DNA of 64,000 bases from Xylanibacter brevis ATCC 19188 (GCF_000621725.1 NZ_JHXM01000004.1:124001-188000), one strand, 5' to 3'. Numbered from the stretch's first letter, positions 8,266-17,847 are shown. The notes: generated by a model not told the origin, from the letters alone. Numbers and translations are program-made.

Positions 8266-9414
8266 ATGAAAGCTATGATATTCACAATTATGCCAATGTT
8301 CGTTTGCCTCTTCTGGAGTTTTATGCTGGCATTCGAACTTCACCGTGACGGCAAGAACCGTACGCGTCTGCACTTGCTTGCCTTCATGCTGACAGCAACG
8401 GTGCTCTACATGGGTCATTGTGTATTCTTCAACCACAAAACGTCAATCATACCTCTGACAAACACATTGTATTGTGCCAGCAATCTGGCTGTTTACCCCT
8501 TGTACTATTTATATATCTGTTCGCTAACCACCAGAAGGAATCATCACAGATTTCGCTATATCATGATAATCCCGGCCATCTTGGCTTTCTTTGGCGTGGG
8601 ATTACTATATATATTAATGTCGCCCGAGGAAACCGCACAGTTTATAGACATCTATCTATACCAGGGCAAGCACGAAGGACTCACAGGCTTAGCCATCCAA
8701 CAAGGCGTCCTACACGACATTTGCAAAGGCATGTTCGGCTTATTACTCATCCCTGTTTTATTGTTGGGGCGCAACCACCTGAAGCAATACGAGAAACAAG
8801 TAGCGGAAGCCTATGCCGATGTGGAAGACAAATCGCTGGGCATCATTCATGCCATGCTGATAGCTTTCGTCGTGACATCTGTCTTCTCATTTGTGTTCAA
8901 CATCATTGGCAGACACCACTTCAACGAGTCTATCTGGCTGCTTGCCATCCCTTCTACCCTTTTCTCCGTCCTGCTTTTTGTGATAGGCTACGTGGGGATA
9001 CATCAGAATTTCAGTGTGGAGGATATTGAGAAAGACGAAGAGGAAGCCGACGAGACCGTATCGGAGCTACCTGCCATCAAAGAGTTACGCGGTCGTATTG
9101 AACAACTGATGGAGCAGGAGCTGCTGTATCGCCAGCCCAACCTGAAGATTACCGATGTCGTATCGCGTTTAGGCACCAACCGCAACTATATCTATATTGC
9201 CATCAATCGTGAGATGGGCATGTCATTCAATGAGTATATCAACCGCATGCGCATTGATTATGCAACGATGCTCATCAGTCAACATCCCACCAAGTTGCTG
9301 ACCGAGATTTCAGAGGAATCTGGCTTCACCAGCACTACATCGTTCTACAGAAACTTCAAACTATACAAAGGCGTTGGTCCGCGCGAATATCAAAAAATGC
9401 AGAACCATCAATAG
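8266..9414 (+). CDS. Membrane-bound AraC-family transcriptional regulator
   Basis: Regulator of 382 residues with about seven hydrophobic helices in the first 230 residues, a cytoplasmic linker rich in acidic residues (EKDEEEADETVSE), and a C-terminal AraC-type DNA-binding domain. There the two HTH motifs are visible as ITDVVSRLGTNRNYIYIAIN and LTEISEESGFTSTTSFYRNF. Such membrane AraC proteins are common in Bacteroidetes and presumably sense an envelope or external signal; the ligand is unknown. The ATG at 8266 is chosen because TAACTTTG ends 5 bases before it; an upstream in-frame start at 8200 would lie ahead of the promoter. It is divergent from the lipoprotein/LRR unit and could regulate it. 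Confidence 0.88.
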   Translation: MKAMIFTIMPMFVCLFWSFMLAFELHRDGKNRTRLHLLAFMLTATVLYMGHCVFFNHKTSIIPLTNTLYCASNLAVYPLYYLYICSLTTRRNHHRFRYIMIIPAILAFFGVGLLYILMSPEETAQFIDIYLYQGKHEGLTGLAIQQGVLHDICKGMFGLLLIPVLLLGRNHLKQYEKQVAEAYADVEDKSLGIIHAMLIAFVVTSVFSFVFNIIGRHHFNESIWLLAIPSTLFSVLLFVIGYVGIHQNFSVEDIEKDEEEADETVSELPAIKELRGRIEQLMEQELLYRQPNLKITDVVSRLGTNRNYIYIAINREMGMSFNEYINRMRIDYATMLISQHPTKLLTEISEESGFTSTTSFYRNFKLYKGVGPREYQKMQNHQ

Positions 9415-9422
9415 AAAATCAT

Positions 9423-9547
9423 CGTTTTTCTTTTTGCATTTCGCTCATTTATTCGTAACTCTGACTACGTCTTAGTTACTGGCATTCGGAAATGAAAAAG
9501 AAAATGCGTTTTTCTTTTTGCATTTCGCTCATTTATTCGTAACTTTG
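9423..9547 (+). repeat. Duplicated promoter segment before the flippase-like gene
   Basis: An identical 38-base segment occurs at 9423-9460 and 9507-9544 (core TTTTTGCATTTCGCTC ... TTCGTAACT). The right copy forms a complete promoter, TTTG (9517-9520), 19 bases, TAACTTTG (9540-9547), ending 8 bases before the ATG at 9556. In the left copy the -7 box reads TAACTCTG, so it is likely inactive or weak. Confidence 0.8.
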
Positions 9548-9555
9548 CGAAATCT

Positions 9556-10590
9556 ATGAAGTACGTTCAAGCCATCGCAAAAATCATACTACCACTCCTT
9601 CTGGGTGGCGCCATTCTTTATTGGATGTACCGCGGCTTTGATTTTCAAGGTATTAAGCAAGTGGTGCTCCACGAAATGAACTGGACCTGGATGCTGCTTT
9701 CCTTTCCTTTTGGCATACTGGCACAGGCCTTTCGTGGCTGGCGCTGGCGCCAGACGCTTGAGCCAATGGGCGAGAAAACAAGAAATTCGGTTGTTGTCAA
9801 CACGATATTCACAAGCTACGCCGTCTCGCTGCTCATCCCGCGTGTGGGCGAGTTTACCCGCTGTGGACTGTTGAAGCGCTGGGAGGGAGTTTCGTTTGCG
9901 AAAGCACTAGGCACCGTGGTTACCGAGCGTGCCGTTGACACGCTGATGGTGCTGCTCTACTCCGGTCTCATTCTGCTTTTCGAGATGAGCGTCTTTGGCT
10001 CTTTCTTCAAAAAGACAGGCACGTCGCTCGACCATATACTGACCAGCTTCTCACTGACAGGATGGCTCGTGACGGGCATTTGTGGCGTGGCCGTATTGCT
10101 GTTGCTCCACTTGCTGCTGCGCCGCCTATCTATATATAATAAGGTAAAGATGACATTGCATGGTATATGGGAAGGCGTGCTGTCACTGAAAGACATTAAG
10201 AACCTTCCACTCTATTTGCTCTTCTCCGTTGGCATCTGGGTGATGTACTTCCTGCATTTCTACCTGACATTCTTCTGTTTCGACTTCACCAAGGCATTGG
10301 GCATTGGCTGCGCACTGGTATGTTTCGTGGTGGGCAACTTTGCCGTCATCGTACCTACGCCCAACGGAGCCGGTCCTTGGCATTTTGCCGTTAAGACCAT
10401 GTTGATTCTCTATGGCGTGGCCGACGAGCGTGCCCTCTACTTTGTTCTGATTGTGCACACCGTGCAAACGCTGCTCGTTGTCCTTCTTGGCATATGGGCT
10501 TCAATTAGACTCTCGTTTGTATCGAGAAACGGGAATGGGTCTCTAGAAAGGGACGAGGTACGAGGTGCGAGGTACGAGGTACGAGAATAG
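9556..10590 (+). CDS. Flippase-like integral membrane protein (LPG synthase TM-type)
   Basis: Integral membrane protein of 344 residues in the UPF0104 / lysylphosphatidylglycerol synthase membrane-domain family, whose members move or modify lipids or are of unknown role. Seven to nine hydrophobic helices are visible. The family blocks RGWRWRQTLEPMG, YAVSLLIPRVGEFTRCGLLKRWEG and TPNGAGPWHFAVKTMLI are present. There is no catalytic aminoacyl-transferase domain. The last ~12 residues (DEVRGARYEVRE) are encoded by tandem CGAGGTA heptamers that also flank the next gene, so the original C-terminus was probably replaced when that unit arrived. Confidence 0.85.
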   Translation: MKYVQAIAKIILPLLLGGAILYWMYRGFDFQGIKQVVLHEMNWTWMLLSFPFGILAQAFRGWRWRQTLEPMGEKTRNSVVVNTIFTSYAVSLLIPRVGEFTRCGLLKRWEGVSFAKALGTVVTERAVDTLMVLLYSGLILLFEMSVFGSFFKKTGTSLDHILTSFSLTGWLVTGICGVAVLLLLHLLLRRLSIYNKVKMTLHGIWEGVLSLKDIKNLPLYLLFSVGIWVMYFLHFYLTFFCFDFTKALGIGCALVCFVVGNFAVIVPTPNGAGPWHFAVKTMLILYGVADERALYFVLIVHTVQTLLVVLLGIWASIRLSFVSRNGNGSLERDEVRGARYEVRE

Positions 10591-11068
10591 TTTTACTTAC
10601 AATGATTTAAGCGTAATATGAATGATTTTTATTATCGCAATGTCGATGCATACAAACTGGCCAAAGAACTAACCAAACTGACATATAGTTTATTATTTCA
10701 GTTTCCTGAATACGAAAGATATGCCCTTTGCGATCAAATAAGAAGAGCTGCCATTTCTATTCCTTCAAACATTGCAGAAGGACTTGGACGTTTTGCAATA
10801 AGAGAGAGAATACATTTCTTGGACATTGCCTACGGATCCCTCACTGAATTAGTCTGTCAAATGGAGATAGCACACGATAATAATTATATATCCGATTCAG
10901 ATTTCAACAAGATTGACACACTTGCATCAAGAGCATCAATGACAATCTGGGGATTAAAGAAATCGCTAACAGAGAAATTAAAAGTACAAGACAACATTAA
11001 CAACCAAGAGTAAGAGTTACAACGGGAAAAGGTATTCTCGTACCTCGCACCTCGTACCTCGCACCTCG
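10554..11068. mobile_element. Four-helix-bundle unit bounded by inverted heptamer repeats
   Basis: Left boundary 10554-10585 is four CGAGGT(A/G) heptamers plus CGAG; right boundary 11037-11068 is the same pattern inverted, and the inverted match runs inward through CGAGAATA (10582-10589) and TATTCTCG (11033-11040). The 515-bp unit contains exactly one gene, a four-helix-bundle protein. No transposase is present. Whether the unit moves is inferred from the symmetrical boundaries and the altered end of the upstream gene. Confidence 0.6.
10618..11013 (+). CDS. Four-helix-bundle protein (23S rRNA intervening-sequence type)
   Basis: Small protein of 131 residues in the four-helix-bundle family first described as encoded in 23S rRNA intervening sequences; relatives include the Avd accessory protein of diversity-generating retroelements. 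The hallmark FPEYERYALCDQIRRAAISI followed by PSNIAEG is complete. The cellular function of the family is unknown. There is no reverse transcriptase or target gene nearby, so this is not a retroelement accessory gene here. The gene is more AT-rich than its neighbours and sits inside inverted heptamer repeats, both signs of transfer as a unit. Confidence 0.88.
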   Translation: MNDFYYRNVDAYKLAKELTKLTYSLLFQFPEYERYALCDQIRRAAISIPSNIAEGLGRFAIRERIHFLDIAYGSLTELVCQMEIAHDNNYISDSDFNKIDTLASRASMTIWGLKKSLTEKLKVQDNINNQE

Positions 11069-11087
11069 AATAAAAAATCAAAACACT

Positions 11088-12548
11088 ATGAATGAAATTC
11101 AGAACCTAAACCCCACGTGCATCTGGAAGAACTTCTATGCACTAACACAAGTACCACGTCCTAGCGGACATTTGGAAAAGATTCAGCAGTTCCTGCTTGA
11201 CTTCGGCAAGCAAGCTGGCGTAGAAACGTTCAAGGATCCCGCCGGCAATATCGTATTCCGCAAACCAGCTACCGCTGGCTACGAGAATAAGAAGGGCATC
11301 ATCCTGCAGGCACACATGGACATGGTGCCACAGAAGACTCCCGAATCTACACATAACTTCGAGACCGACCCCATCCAGCCATGGATTGACGGTGAATGGG
11401 TGAAAGCCAAGGGCACCACACTGGGTGCAGACAATGGTCTTGGCGTGGCTGCCATCATGGCCATCATGGAAGACAAGACCCTGAAGCATGGTCCTATCGA
11501 TGCCTTGGTGACTGCCGATGAGGAAACAGGCATGTATGGTGCCAACGACCTGCCCGAGGGTGAGTTGCAGGGCGACATTCTGTTGAACCTCGACTCTGAG
11601 CACTGGGGCAAGTTCGTGATTGGTTCGGCTGGTGGTATCGACATCACAGCCACGCTCGACTATAAAGAGGTGGACACCGATGCCGAGGATGCAGCCGTAC
11701 GTCTGACGGTGAAGAACCTGCGTGGCGGACACTCTGGTCTGGAGATCCATGAAGGCAGAGGCAACGCCAACAAGTTGATGGTGCAGATGGTTCGCGAGGC
11801 TATCGAAGAGCTGGACGCACGTCTGGCTTGCTGGCAGGGTGGCAACATGCGTAATGCTATCCCCTTCAAGGCAGAGACAATCCTCACCTTGCCAAAAGAG
11901 AATATCGAGGCCATCAAGGAACTGGCCAACGATTGGAAAGAGACCTTCAACGATGAGTACAAGCTCATTGAGCCACAAGGCATCGAGGTGCTGGTGGAAG
12001 AGGTTGAGACTCCAAAGACAGAGATTCCCGTTGAGATTCAAGACAACCTCATCGATGCCATCTATGCTTGTCATGATGGTGTGATTCGCTTCATCCCCGC
12101 CTACCCCAACGTGGTTGAGACATCGAGCAACCTGGCTATCATCAACATCGGTGGCGGCCATGCCGACATCAAGATCCTGGCACGCAGCAGTCGTGAGGAT
12201 ATGAAAGACTATGTGGTGAAGACACTGGAGAGCTGCTTCTCGATGGCAGGCATGAAGGTAGAGACAGCCGGTTCGTATGGCGGTTGGGATCCCAATCCTG
12301 ACTCAGAGATTCTGCACCTGTTGCTGAAGGAGTACAAGGAACTGTTTGGCGCCGACGGCATCATTCAGGTGGACCACGCTGGTCTGGAGTGCTCTGTCAT
12401 CCTGGGCAAATATCCCTGGCTGGATGTTGTCAGCCTCGGCCCCACAATGAAGTCGCCCCACACCACCACCGAGCGTGCGCTGATTGAGACCGTTGAACCA
12501 TTCTGGAAACTCCTGAAGAAGACTCTTGAGGACGTACCCGAGAAATAA
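11088..12548 (+). CDS. pepD: Aminoacyl-histidine dipeptidase (PepD)
   Basis: Cytoplasmic M20-family metallopeptidase that hydrolyses Xaa-His and other dipeptides using two zinc ions. The metal-binding and catalytic positions are visible: H76 and D78 in LQAHMDMV, D115 in GADNGLG, the general base pair E145-E146 in TADEETGM, D169 in LNLDSE, and a late histidine in the MKSPHTTTERALI block. Length of 486 residues matches the family. The gene starts 20 bases after the right heptamer repeat, so its promoter region is the repeat itself or lies in the short spacer. The next gene follows by 10 bases and is probably cotranscribed. Confidence 0.95.
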   Translation: MNEIQNLNPTCIWKNFYALTQVPRPSGHLEKIQQFLLDFGKQAGVETFKDPAGNIVFRKPATAGYENKKGIILQAHMDMVPQKTPESTHNFETDPIQPWIDGEWVKAKGTTLGADNGLGVAAIMAIMEDKTLKHGPIDALVTADEETGMYGANDLPEGELQGDILLNLDSEHWGKFVIGSAGGIDITATLDYKEVDTDAEDAAVRLTVKNLRGGHSGLEIHEGRGNANKLMVQMVREAIEELDARLACWQGGNMRNAIPFKAETILTLPKENIEAIKELANDWKETFNDEYKLIEPQGIEVLVEEVETPKTEIPVEIQDNLIDAIYACHDGVIRFIPAYPNVVETSSNLAIINIGGGHADIKILARSSREDMKDYVVKTLESCFSMAGMKVETAGSYGGWDPNPDSEILHLLLKEYKELFGADGIIQVDHAGLECSVILGKYPWLDVVSLGPTMKSPHTTTERALIETVEPFWKLLKKTLEDVPEK

Positions 12549-12558
12549 ATAACGCCCC

Positions 12559-13785
12559 ATGAAGAAGCTGTTATTTTCACTCCTACTGTCTGTGCCTGCA
12601 CTCCTGTCGGCACAGACAGTTTCTTTATCCAAAGAGCGCATGGACACGCTCCTTATGGACAAGATGTTCAACACGTCGAGTGTTGGACTGATGGTTTGGG
12701 ACCTAACGGCCGATACACTGGTATACCGCTTCAACGAGCGACAACTGATGCGCCCTGCCTCCACCATGAAACTACTCACGGCCATTGCGGCCTGCGATCA
12801 GCTGGGGCCTACGTATCAGTTCACCACGCGTTTTCTTTATACAGGAAAGATAGAGAACCGCCGACTAAAAGGCGACATCTACTGCGTGGGCGGCATGGAC
12901 CCCATGTTTTCCGATACTGACATTGAGGCTGCCGTGAAAGCCTTAAAAGAGCTGGGTATAGATACCTTCGAAGGTAACATCTTTGCCGACCTCTCGGCCA
13001 AAGACGAGCTTAAATGGGGCGAAGGATGGTGCTGGGACGACGACAACCCATCGCTCTCGCCTCTGTTGGTGGAGCGCAACGAGGCTTTCACCGACCACCT
13101 TGTCGAGGCGCTGCTCGACGATAGTGTGGCGTTTGTCAACGTGGGTGTGGGCCACTGGTCGTGTCCCGAGGATGCGATCCCCTTCTGCACACGCACTCAC
13201 AGCATCAATGCCGTGATGAAGAAAATGATGAAAGACAGCGACAACCTGTATGCCGAGTCCATGTTCTACCAGTTGGCAATGGCCGATGGCAATCGTCCTG
13301 CCAATGCCGATGAGGCCAAAGACTGTCAGCGCAGGGTGATGCGAAAAGCCGGTCTGAACCCCGACAACTATCGCCTGGCCGATGGCAGCGGCCTGTCGCT
13401 CTACAACTACCTTTCGGCCGAGGCGGAAGTGAAGTTGCTGCGCTATGTGTGGAACAACAAGCCGGTGTACAACCAACTACTGCCATCGCTGCCCATCGCT
13501 GGCGTGGACGGCACCTTGAAGAGCCGCATGAAGGAGACAACCGCCGAGGGTAATGTGATGGCAAAGACGGGTACCGTCACGGGCATCTCAGCATTGGCTG
13601 GCTACTGCACGGCACCCAATGGCAACCGTCTCTGTTTTGCCATCATCAACCAGGGCGTCATGCGTGCCACCACCGGTCGCGACTTCCAAGATCGTGTGTG
13701 CGAGCTGCTGACCAGCGGCGAACTGCCTAAGGCGAAGGTTCAGCCAAAGCCTGCAGCCAAGAAAAAGACCAAACGCAGAAGGTAG
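12559..13785 (+). CDS. dacB: D-alanyl-D-alanine carboxypeptidase/endopeptidase, PBP4 type
   Basis: Periplasmic peptidoglycan enzyme of the S13 family (PBP4/DacB) that trims terminal D-Ala or cuts cross-links. A signal peptide ends at LLSAQ. The active-site triad of motifs is complete: S68-T-M-K71, S227-D-N229 and K336-T-G338. At 408 residues it is shorter than E. coli DacB; the segment between the first two motifs is compact, so one of the inserted domains is reduced. The C-terminus is a Lys/Arg-rich tail (KPAAKKKTKRRR), unusual for a periplasmic protein and possibly for binding the wall or membrane. It follows pepD by 10 bases and is ended by a strong hairpin. Confidence 0.93.
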   Translation: MKKLLFSLLLSVPALLSAQTVSLSKERMDTLLMDKMFNTSSVGLMVWDLTADTLVYRFNERQLMRPASTMKLLTAIAACDQLGPTYQFTTRFLYTGKIENRRLKGDIYCVGGMDPMFSDTDIEAAVKALKELGIDTFEGNIFADLSAKDELKWGEGWCWDDDNPSLSPLLVERNEAFTDHLVEALLDDSVAFVNVGVGHWSCPEDAIPFCTRTHSINAVMKKMMKDSDNLYAESMFYQLAMADGNRPANADEAKDCQRRVMRKAGLNPDNYRLADGSGLSLYNYLSAEAEVKLLRYVWNNKPVYNQLLPSLPIAGVDGTLKSRMKETTAEGNVMAKTGTVTGISALAGYCTAPNGNRLCFAIINQGVMRATTGRDFQDRVCELLTSGELPKAKVQPKPAAKKKTKRRR

Positions 13786-13805
13786 ATGACTGCTTTCAAA
13801 ATACG

Positions 13806-13845
13806 AAAGAGGGGCATTCGCTTTATGAAGTGAATGCCCCTCTTT
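13806..13845. terminator. Bidirectional terminator between dacB and the barrel gene
   Basis: Fourteen perfectly paired bases (AAAGAGGGGCATTC at 13806-13819 with 13832-13845), continuing inward to an 18-bp stem with one G-T pair and a four-base loop. It lies between two convergent genes and has A and T runs on both sides. Confidence 0.92.
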
Positions 13846-13870
13846 TGAAATATCTAAAGTATCAACTTTC

Positions 13871-14464
13871 TTAGAAATTCACACCGATGTTGATAAAGAA
13901 GTTACCAGTGTGAGCACCGTCATCTGTAGGATTATCCTTGGCGATATCCATCACACCAAACTGATAACCAAGCTCGGCATAGAGCTTATTGTACTCAGCA
14001 CCACAACCCAGCTTGAAACCCATATCAGAGTGCTTCACCCAGTTGTATGAACTACGCTTGCCCTCCAAGGTCTTATACTTACCACCAATACCATAAGAGA
14101 AGTAAGGACCGATATAAGGCAGGATAGCAATATCGTCGGTAGCCTGAATGCCATACTTAATCAGTACGGGAATCTCGAGGTAGTTCAAGTTGAAGTCCTT
14201 GGCACCACGTCCAGAATAGTACAGACCACTCTCAACGAAGATAGGTGTAGTATCGCTGACGCGCAGACCTATAACACCACCCAGGGTCATGCCTGCCTTT
14301 GAATCCAGATCCAGAAGATCACCAGTGATAGTTGACACATTCAGACCCATACGGAGACCGTAATATACTGTGCTCTCGTTCAAAGAGAAACCGCCACTAC
14401 CCATCTGAGCAAACGAAGGTGCTGCGAAAAGCACTGCTACAATAGCTGCAAAAAACTTTTTCAT
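13871..14464 (-). CDS. Outer-membrane beta-barrel protein (PorT-like)
   Basis: Outer-membrane protein of 197 residues with a signal peptide ending at APSFAQ. Alternating aromatic and polar strands (VYYGLRMGLNVSTI, IFVESGLYYSGRGAK, NYLEIPVLIKYGI, LYAELGYQFGVMDIA) and a terminal NFFINIGVNF with a C-terminal phenylalanine identify a small eight-stranded barrel of the porin/PorT-like family widespread in Bacteroidetes. Members have roles from adhesion to secretion support; the specific role here is unknown. It stands alone, convergent with dacB. Confidence 0.87.
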   Translation of the reverse strand: MKKFFAAIVAVLFAAPSFAQMGSGGFSLNESTVYYGLRMGLNVSTITGDLLDLDSKAGMTLGGVIGLRVSDTTPIFVESGLYYSGRGAKDFNLNYLEIPVLIKYGIQATDDIAILPYIGPYFSYGIGGKYKTLEGKRSSYNWVKHSDMGFKLGCGAEYNKLYAELGYQFGVMDIAKDNPTDDGAHTGNFFINIGVNF

Positions 14465-14555
14465 AATACTTTTTATTAGTTAATGTTTAATGTTATTAAC
14501 TGCAAAGTAACACATTTTTTTTAATATATGCAAGCGTTTTCCTTAAAAAGTGTTT

Positions 14556-15401
14556 TTATTTTAACAGCGTCAATGTGAAAAGATAGACTACAGCCGCAGG
14601 AATGGCAAGAAGTGAGGAGTCGAAACGATCCAACATTCCGCCATGTCCGGGCAGCACGTTGCCACTATCCTTGATGCCCAGCGTGCGCTTGAAAAGGCTC
14701 TCTACCAGGTCGCCCCATGTGCCAAAGACAGCCACCGTGACGCCCAGTCCGGCCCAATGCAGCGCATTCATCTTTGACTCGCCGGGGAAATATATCTCCA
14801 GCAGATACCATATCAGCACGGCTACGCCCACCACCAGGATGCCACCACCGATGCTTCCCTCCCAGCTCTTGCCGGGAGAAACGCGAGGGAACAACTTATG
14901 GCGCCCCAGCAGCGAACCGCAGAGGTAAGCGCCCGAGTCGTTCATCCACAGGAAAACGAACACGCTGAGTGGCAATACAAAAGAATAGGCACCGGCCTGT
15001 GGGAATGCCAACACGTTGAGCATTGAGAAAGGCAGAGCGATATACATCTGTGGCAACATGGTGTAAGCCCAGTTGTTGATAGGGTCTTTTGCTTTCAGAT
15101 AGAGTTCGGCCACCATCAGGTAGATGATGGTGATGAGATAAGGTATGAAGACCGTATCGCTGTCCACCCTACCGCTGCAATGGCCTGCCATGGCCAGAAA
15201 CAGATAGACACCGGCCACAGTAGAGATGAAACGGTTCACCTGAACGCCCTCGCGCTCGTTCACCAATCCACAGAACTCCCAGATGGTCATGCCTGTCACC
15301 AGTGCAAACAGGAACACCATGGCCAATGGGTTCAAAAAGCTAATCACAATGGCAGCAACAAAAATGACGCCAGTGATTGTTCTCACAATAAAGTTCTTCA
15401 T
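14556..15401 (-). CDS. cdsA: Phosphatidate cytidylyltransferase (CdsA)
   Basis: Inner-membrane enzyme that makes CDP-diacylglycerol from phosphatidic acid and CTP, the branch point for all bacterial phospholipids. Eight or so hydrophobic helices are visible and the family signature SLFKRTLGIKDSGN followed by LPGHGGMLDRFDS is complete near the C-terminus. It is the last gene of the rsfS-ftsH-cdsA operon, 12 bases after ftsH. Length (281) is normal. Confidence 0.96.
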   Translation of the reverse strand: MKNFIVRTITGVIFVAAIVISFLNPLAMVFLFALVTGMTIWEFCGLVNEREGVQVNRFISTVAGVYLFLAMAGHCSGRVDSDTVFIPYLITIIYLMVAELYLKAKDPINNWAYTMLPQMYIALPFSMLNVLAFPQAGAYSFVLPLSVFVFLWMNDSGAYLCGSLLGRHKLFPRVSPGKSWEGSIGGGILVVGVAVLIWYLLEIYFPGESKMNALHWAGLGVTVAVFGTWGDLVESLFKRTLGIKDSGNVLPGHGGMLDRFDSSLLAIPAAVVYLFTLTLLK

Positions 15402-15413
15402 AGTCTTTTATTT

Positions 15414-17450
15414 TTAAGAGTTCTCAGAATCATCCTCGTCTTCTGAGTCCTCTGCGTTCTGCTTTGCCTCGAGCTGCTTGGTGCGCTCGGCAGCCATCTT
15501 CTCGGCTTCCTCGCGCATCTGCGCCTCCAGAAGTTCATCGGCACGAGAGGTCCAAGGACGCTTACCAAAGATATTCTCCACATCCTCGGCAAAGATCACC
15601 TCACGCTCAACCAGCAGCTGCGCCAGACGTGCATGTCCATCGGCATGTTCGGTCAGTATCTTCTTGGCACGCTCATATTGCTCGTTGACCATCTTCAGAA
15701 CCTCGTCGTCCATGATCTTGGCAGTGGTCTCGCTGTAAGGACGCTGGAACTGATATTCTGCATTGTTATAGTAGCAGAGGTTGGGCAACTTCTCACTCAT
15801 ACCGGCATAGGCCACCATGCCATAGGCCTGCTTGGTGGTGCGCTCCAGGTCGTTCATGGCGCCTGTAGAGATATGGCCCACGAAGAGTTCTTCGGCAGCA
15901 CGTCCGCCCAGCAGCGAGCACATCTCGTCGAGCATGGCCTCCTTGGTCTGCAGCACGCGCTCCTCGGGCAGATACCAAGCAGCACCCAGCGCCTGTCCAC
16001 GAGGCACGATGCTCACCTTCACCAAGGGGTTGGCAAATTCCGTGAACCAAGAGATCGTGGCATGACCAGCCTCATGAATGGCAATAGAGCGCTTCTCGGC
16101 TTGGGTCATCACCTTGGTCTTCTTCTCCAGTCCGCCGATGATGCGGTCCACGGCATCTAGGAAGTCCTGTTTGCCCACGTTCAAGCTGTTATGGCGAGCA
16201 GCGATCAGGGCTGCCTCATTACATACGTTGGCGATGTCGGCACCCGAGAAGCCGGGAGTCTGACGGGCCAGGAAGTCAACATCTACGGTGTTGTCGAGCT
16301 TCAGCGGTTTCAGGTGAACCATAAAGATCTCCTTACGCTCGCTGAGGTCTGGCAGATCCACATGTATCTGACGGTCAAAGCGTCCGGCACGCAACAAGGC
16401 CGAGTCGAGCATGTCCACACGGTTGGTAGCAGCCAGGATGATGACACCACTGTTGGTGCCAAAGCCGTCCATCTCGGTGAGCAGAGCATTCAGCGTGTTC
16501 TCACGTTCGTCATTGCCCCCCATGGCTGGGTTCTTACTGCGGGCACGTCCCACAGCATCGATCTCGTCGATGAAGATGATGCAAGGCGACTTAGCCTTAG
16601 CCTGCTGGAACAGGTCGCGCACACGACTGGCACCCACGCCCACAAACATCTCTACGAAGTCGCTACCCGACATCGAGAAGAAAGGCACACCAGCTTCGCC
16701 AGCCACAGCTTTGGCCAGCAAGGTCTTACCTGTTCCTGGAGGGCCTACGAGCAGTGCGCCCTTGGGAATCTTACCTCCCAGGTCGGTATATTTCTGTGGG
16801 TTCTTCAGAAACTCTACAATCTCCTGTATCTCCTGCTTGGCGCCGGCCTGACCAGCCACATCCTTGAACGTGATGCCCAGTTCGCCACCCTTCTCATACA
16901 TCTTGGCCTTCGACTTGCCAACCGAGAAGATGCCGCCACCCATCGAACCGCCACCACCACGATTCATGAAGCGCAGGAAAATCAGCCATGCACCGATAAA
17001 CAGGATGATGGGGAGCATCATGCTGATCAAGTTGCCCAGGAAACCGCCATCGCTATCACGCTCGTAGCTGAGACGACCGGTGAATGCGTGGTGAGCACGG
17101 GCACTGTCCACAAACTGCTCCAGGCGGTCGATGCTACCAAACTCAACATTCAGATAGGGGTCGGTGCCCACCTGGTCGGCCGTCTTGTTAAGAACCGAGC
17201 GGATGCTGTCGGGCTTCACATACATCTTCAGCGTGTTGTGGCTCTTGTTGACCACAATACGTGATGCATTGCCCTGGTTCACCAGTGTCTTGAACTCAGA
17301 ATATGACACTTCGCTAATGGCGCTCTGTTGCTGAGCCAAGCCCTGTTCGCCAGTGAAATAAAAGAAAAACAATGCCGCAATAGCCACCAGATAAATCCAG
17401 TTCATATTGAACTTTGGCATTTTCGGCTGATTATTAGTATTCTGTTCCAT
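15414..17450 (-). CDS. ftsH: ATP-dependent zinc metalloprotease FtsH
   Basis: Membrane-anchored hexameric AAA+ protease that degrades misassembled membrane proteins and regulatory proteins. Two membrane segments (about 18-36 and 142-162) bracket a periplasmic domain; a glycine-rich linker follows. Walker A GPPGTGKT is at 236-243, Walker B FIDEID at 293-298, the second region of homology [20 protein letters not shown] at 341-360, and the zinc site HEAGH at 459-463. The acidic tail ([12 protein letters not shown]) is typical of the genus. It starts 7 bases after rsfS and is followed 12 bases later by cdsA. Confidence 0.98.
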   Translation of the reverse strand: MEQNTNNQPKMPKFNMNWIYLVAIAALFFFYFTGEQGLAQQQSAISEVSYSEFKTLVNQGNASRIVVNKSHNTLKMYVKPDSIRSVLNKTADQVGTDPYLNVEFGSIDRLEQFVDSARAHHAFTGRLSYERDSDGGFLGNLISMMLPIILFIGAWLIFLRFMNRGGGGSMGGGIFSVGKSKAKMYEKGGELGITFKDVAGQAGAKQEIQEIVEFLKNPQKYTDLGGKIPKGALLVGPPGTGKTLLAKAVAGEAGVPFFSMSGSDFVEMFVGVGASRVRDLFQQAKAKSPCIIFIDEIDAVGRARSKNPAMGGNDERENTLNALLTEMDGFGTNSGVIILAATNRVDMLDSALLRAGRFDRQIHVDLPDLSERKEIFMVHLKPLKLDNTVDVDFLARQTPGFSGADIANVCNEAALIAARHNSLNVGKQDFLDAVDRIIGGLEKKTKVMTQAEKRSIAIHEAGHATISWFTEFANPLVKVSIVPRGQALGAAWYLPEERVLQTKEAMLDEMCSLLGGRAAEELFVGHISTGAMNDLERTTKQAYGMVAYAGMSEKLPNLCYYNNAEYQFQRPYSETTAKIMDDEVLKMVNEQYERAKKILTEHADGHARLAQLLVEREVIFAEDVENIFGKRPWTSRADELLEAQMREEAEKMAAERTKQLEAKQNAEDSEDEDDSENS

Positions 17451-17457
17451 ATGATGT

Positions 17458-17817
17458 TTAGTCCAAATCAGGTATAGCTGTCAGAGGTGCGTCTGCCCAA
17501 AGGTGCTCCAAGTCATAATAAGCACGCACATCGGGCAAGAACACATGCACCAGCACGTCTGTATAGTCCATGGCCACCCACTGAGCATTCTCAAGACCCA
17601 CCACGTGAGCAGGCTTTTCGCCCAGCTCCTTGCGAGCCATATCGCCTATTGACTCGGCAATCGCCTCTACCTGTGCAGGCGAGTTACCCTGACAAATAAT
17701 AAAGTTCTTACATATCGTGCCATCAATGCCGCTCAAATCAGCAATCACGATACCACTTCCTTTTTTCTCTTGTATTCCTTCAACAATAGTCTGAACCAGT
17801 TTTGATGTTTGTTCCAT
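17458..17817 (-). CDS. rsfS: Ribosomal silencing factor RsfS
   Basis: Small protein (119 residues) that binds ribosomal protein uL14 and blocks subunit joining during starvation. The family blocks GIVIADLSGIDGTICKNFII, QGNSPAQVEAIAESI and WVAMDYTDVLVHVFLPDVRAYYDLEHLWAD (quoted in parts: YTDVLVHVF, RAYYDLEHLW) are all present. First gene of the operon with ftsH and cdsA; its promoter TACCTTTG (17855 to 17848) is about 30 bases upstream. Confidence 0.96.
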   Translation of the reverse strand: MEQTSKLVQTIVEGIQEKKGSGIVIADLSGIDGTICKNFIICQGNSPAQVEAIAESIGDMARKELGEKPAHVVGLENAQWVAMDYTDVLVHVFLPDVRAYYDLEHLWADAPLTAIPDLD

Positions 17818-17847
17818 TTATAATATTAATAATGTGAAATTACTATG

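Noticed and set aside
10618..11013. Avd gene of a diversity-generating retroelement
   Set aside because: No reverse transcriptase, template repeat or variable target protein lies nearby; only the distant family link remains.
11142..12161. 339-codon frame antisense to pepD
   Set aside because: Entirely inside a secure gene on the other strand and without any domain pattern.
16191..17264. 357-codon frame antisense to ftsH
   Set aside because: Shadow of the ftsH codon pattern; no recognisable domain, and the sense gene is complete.
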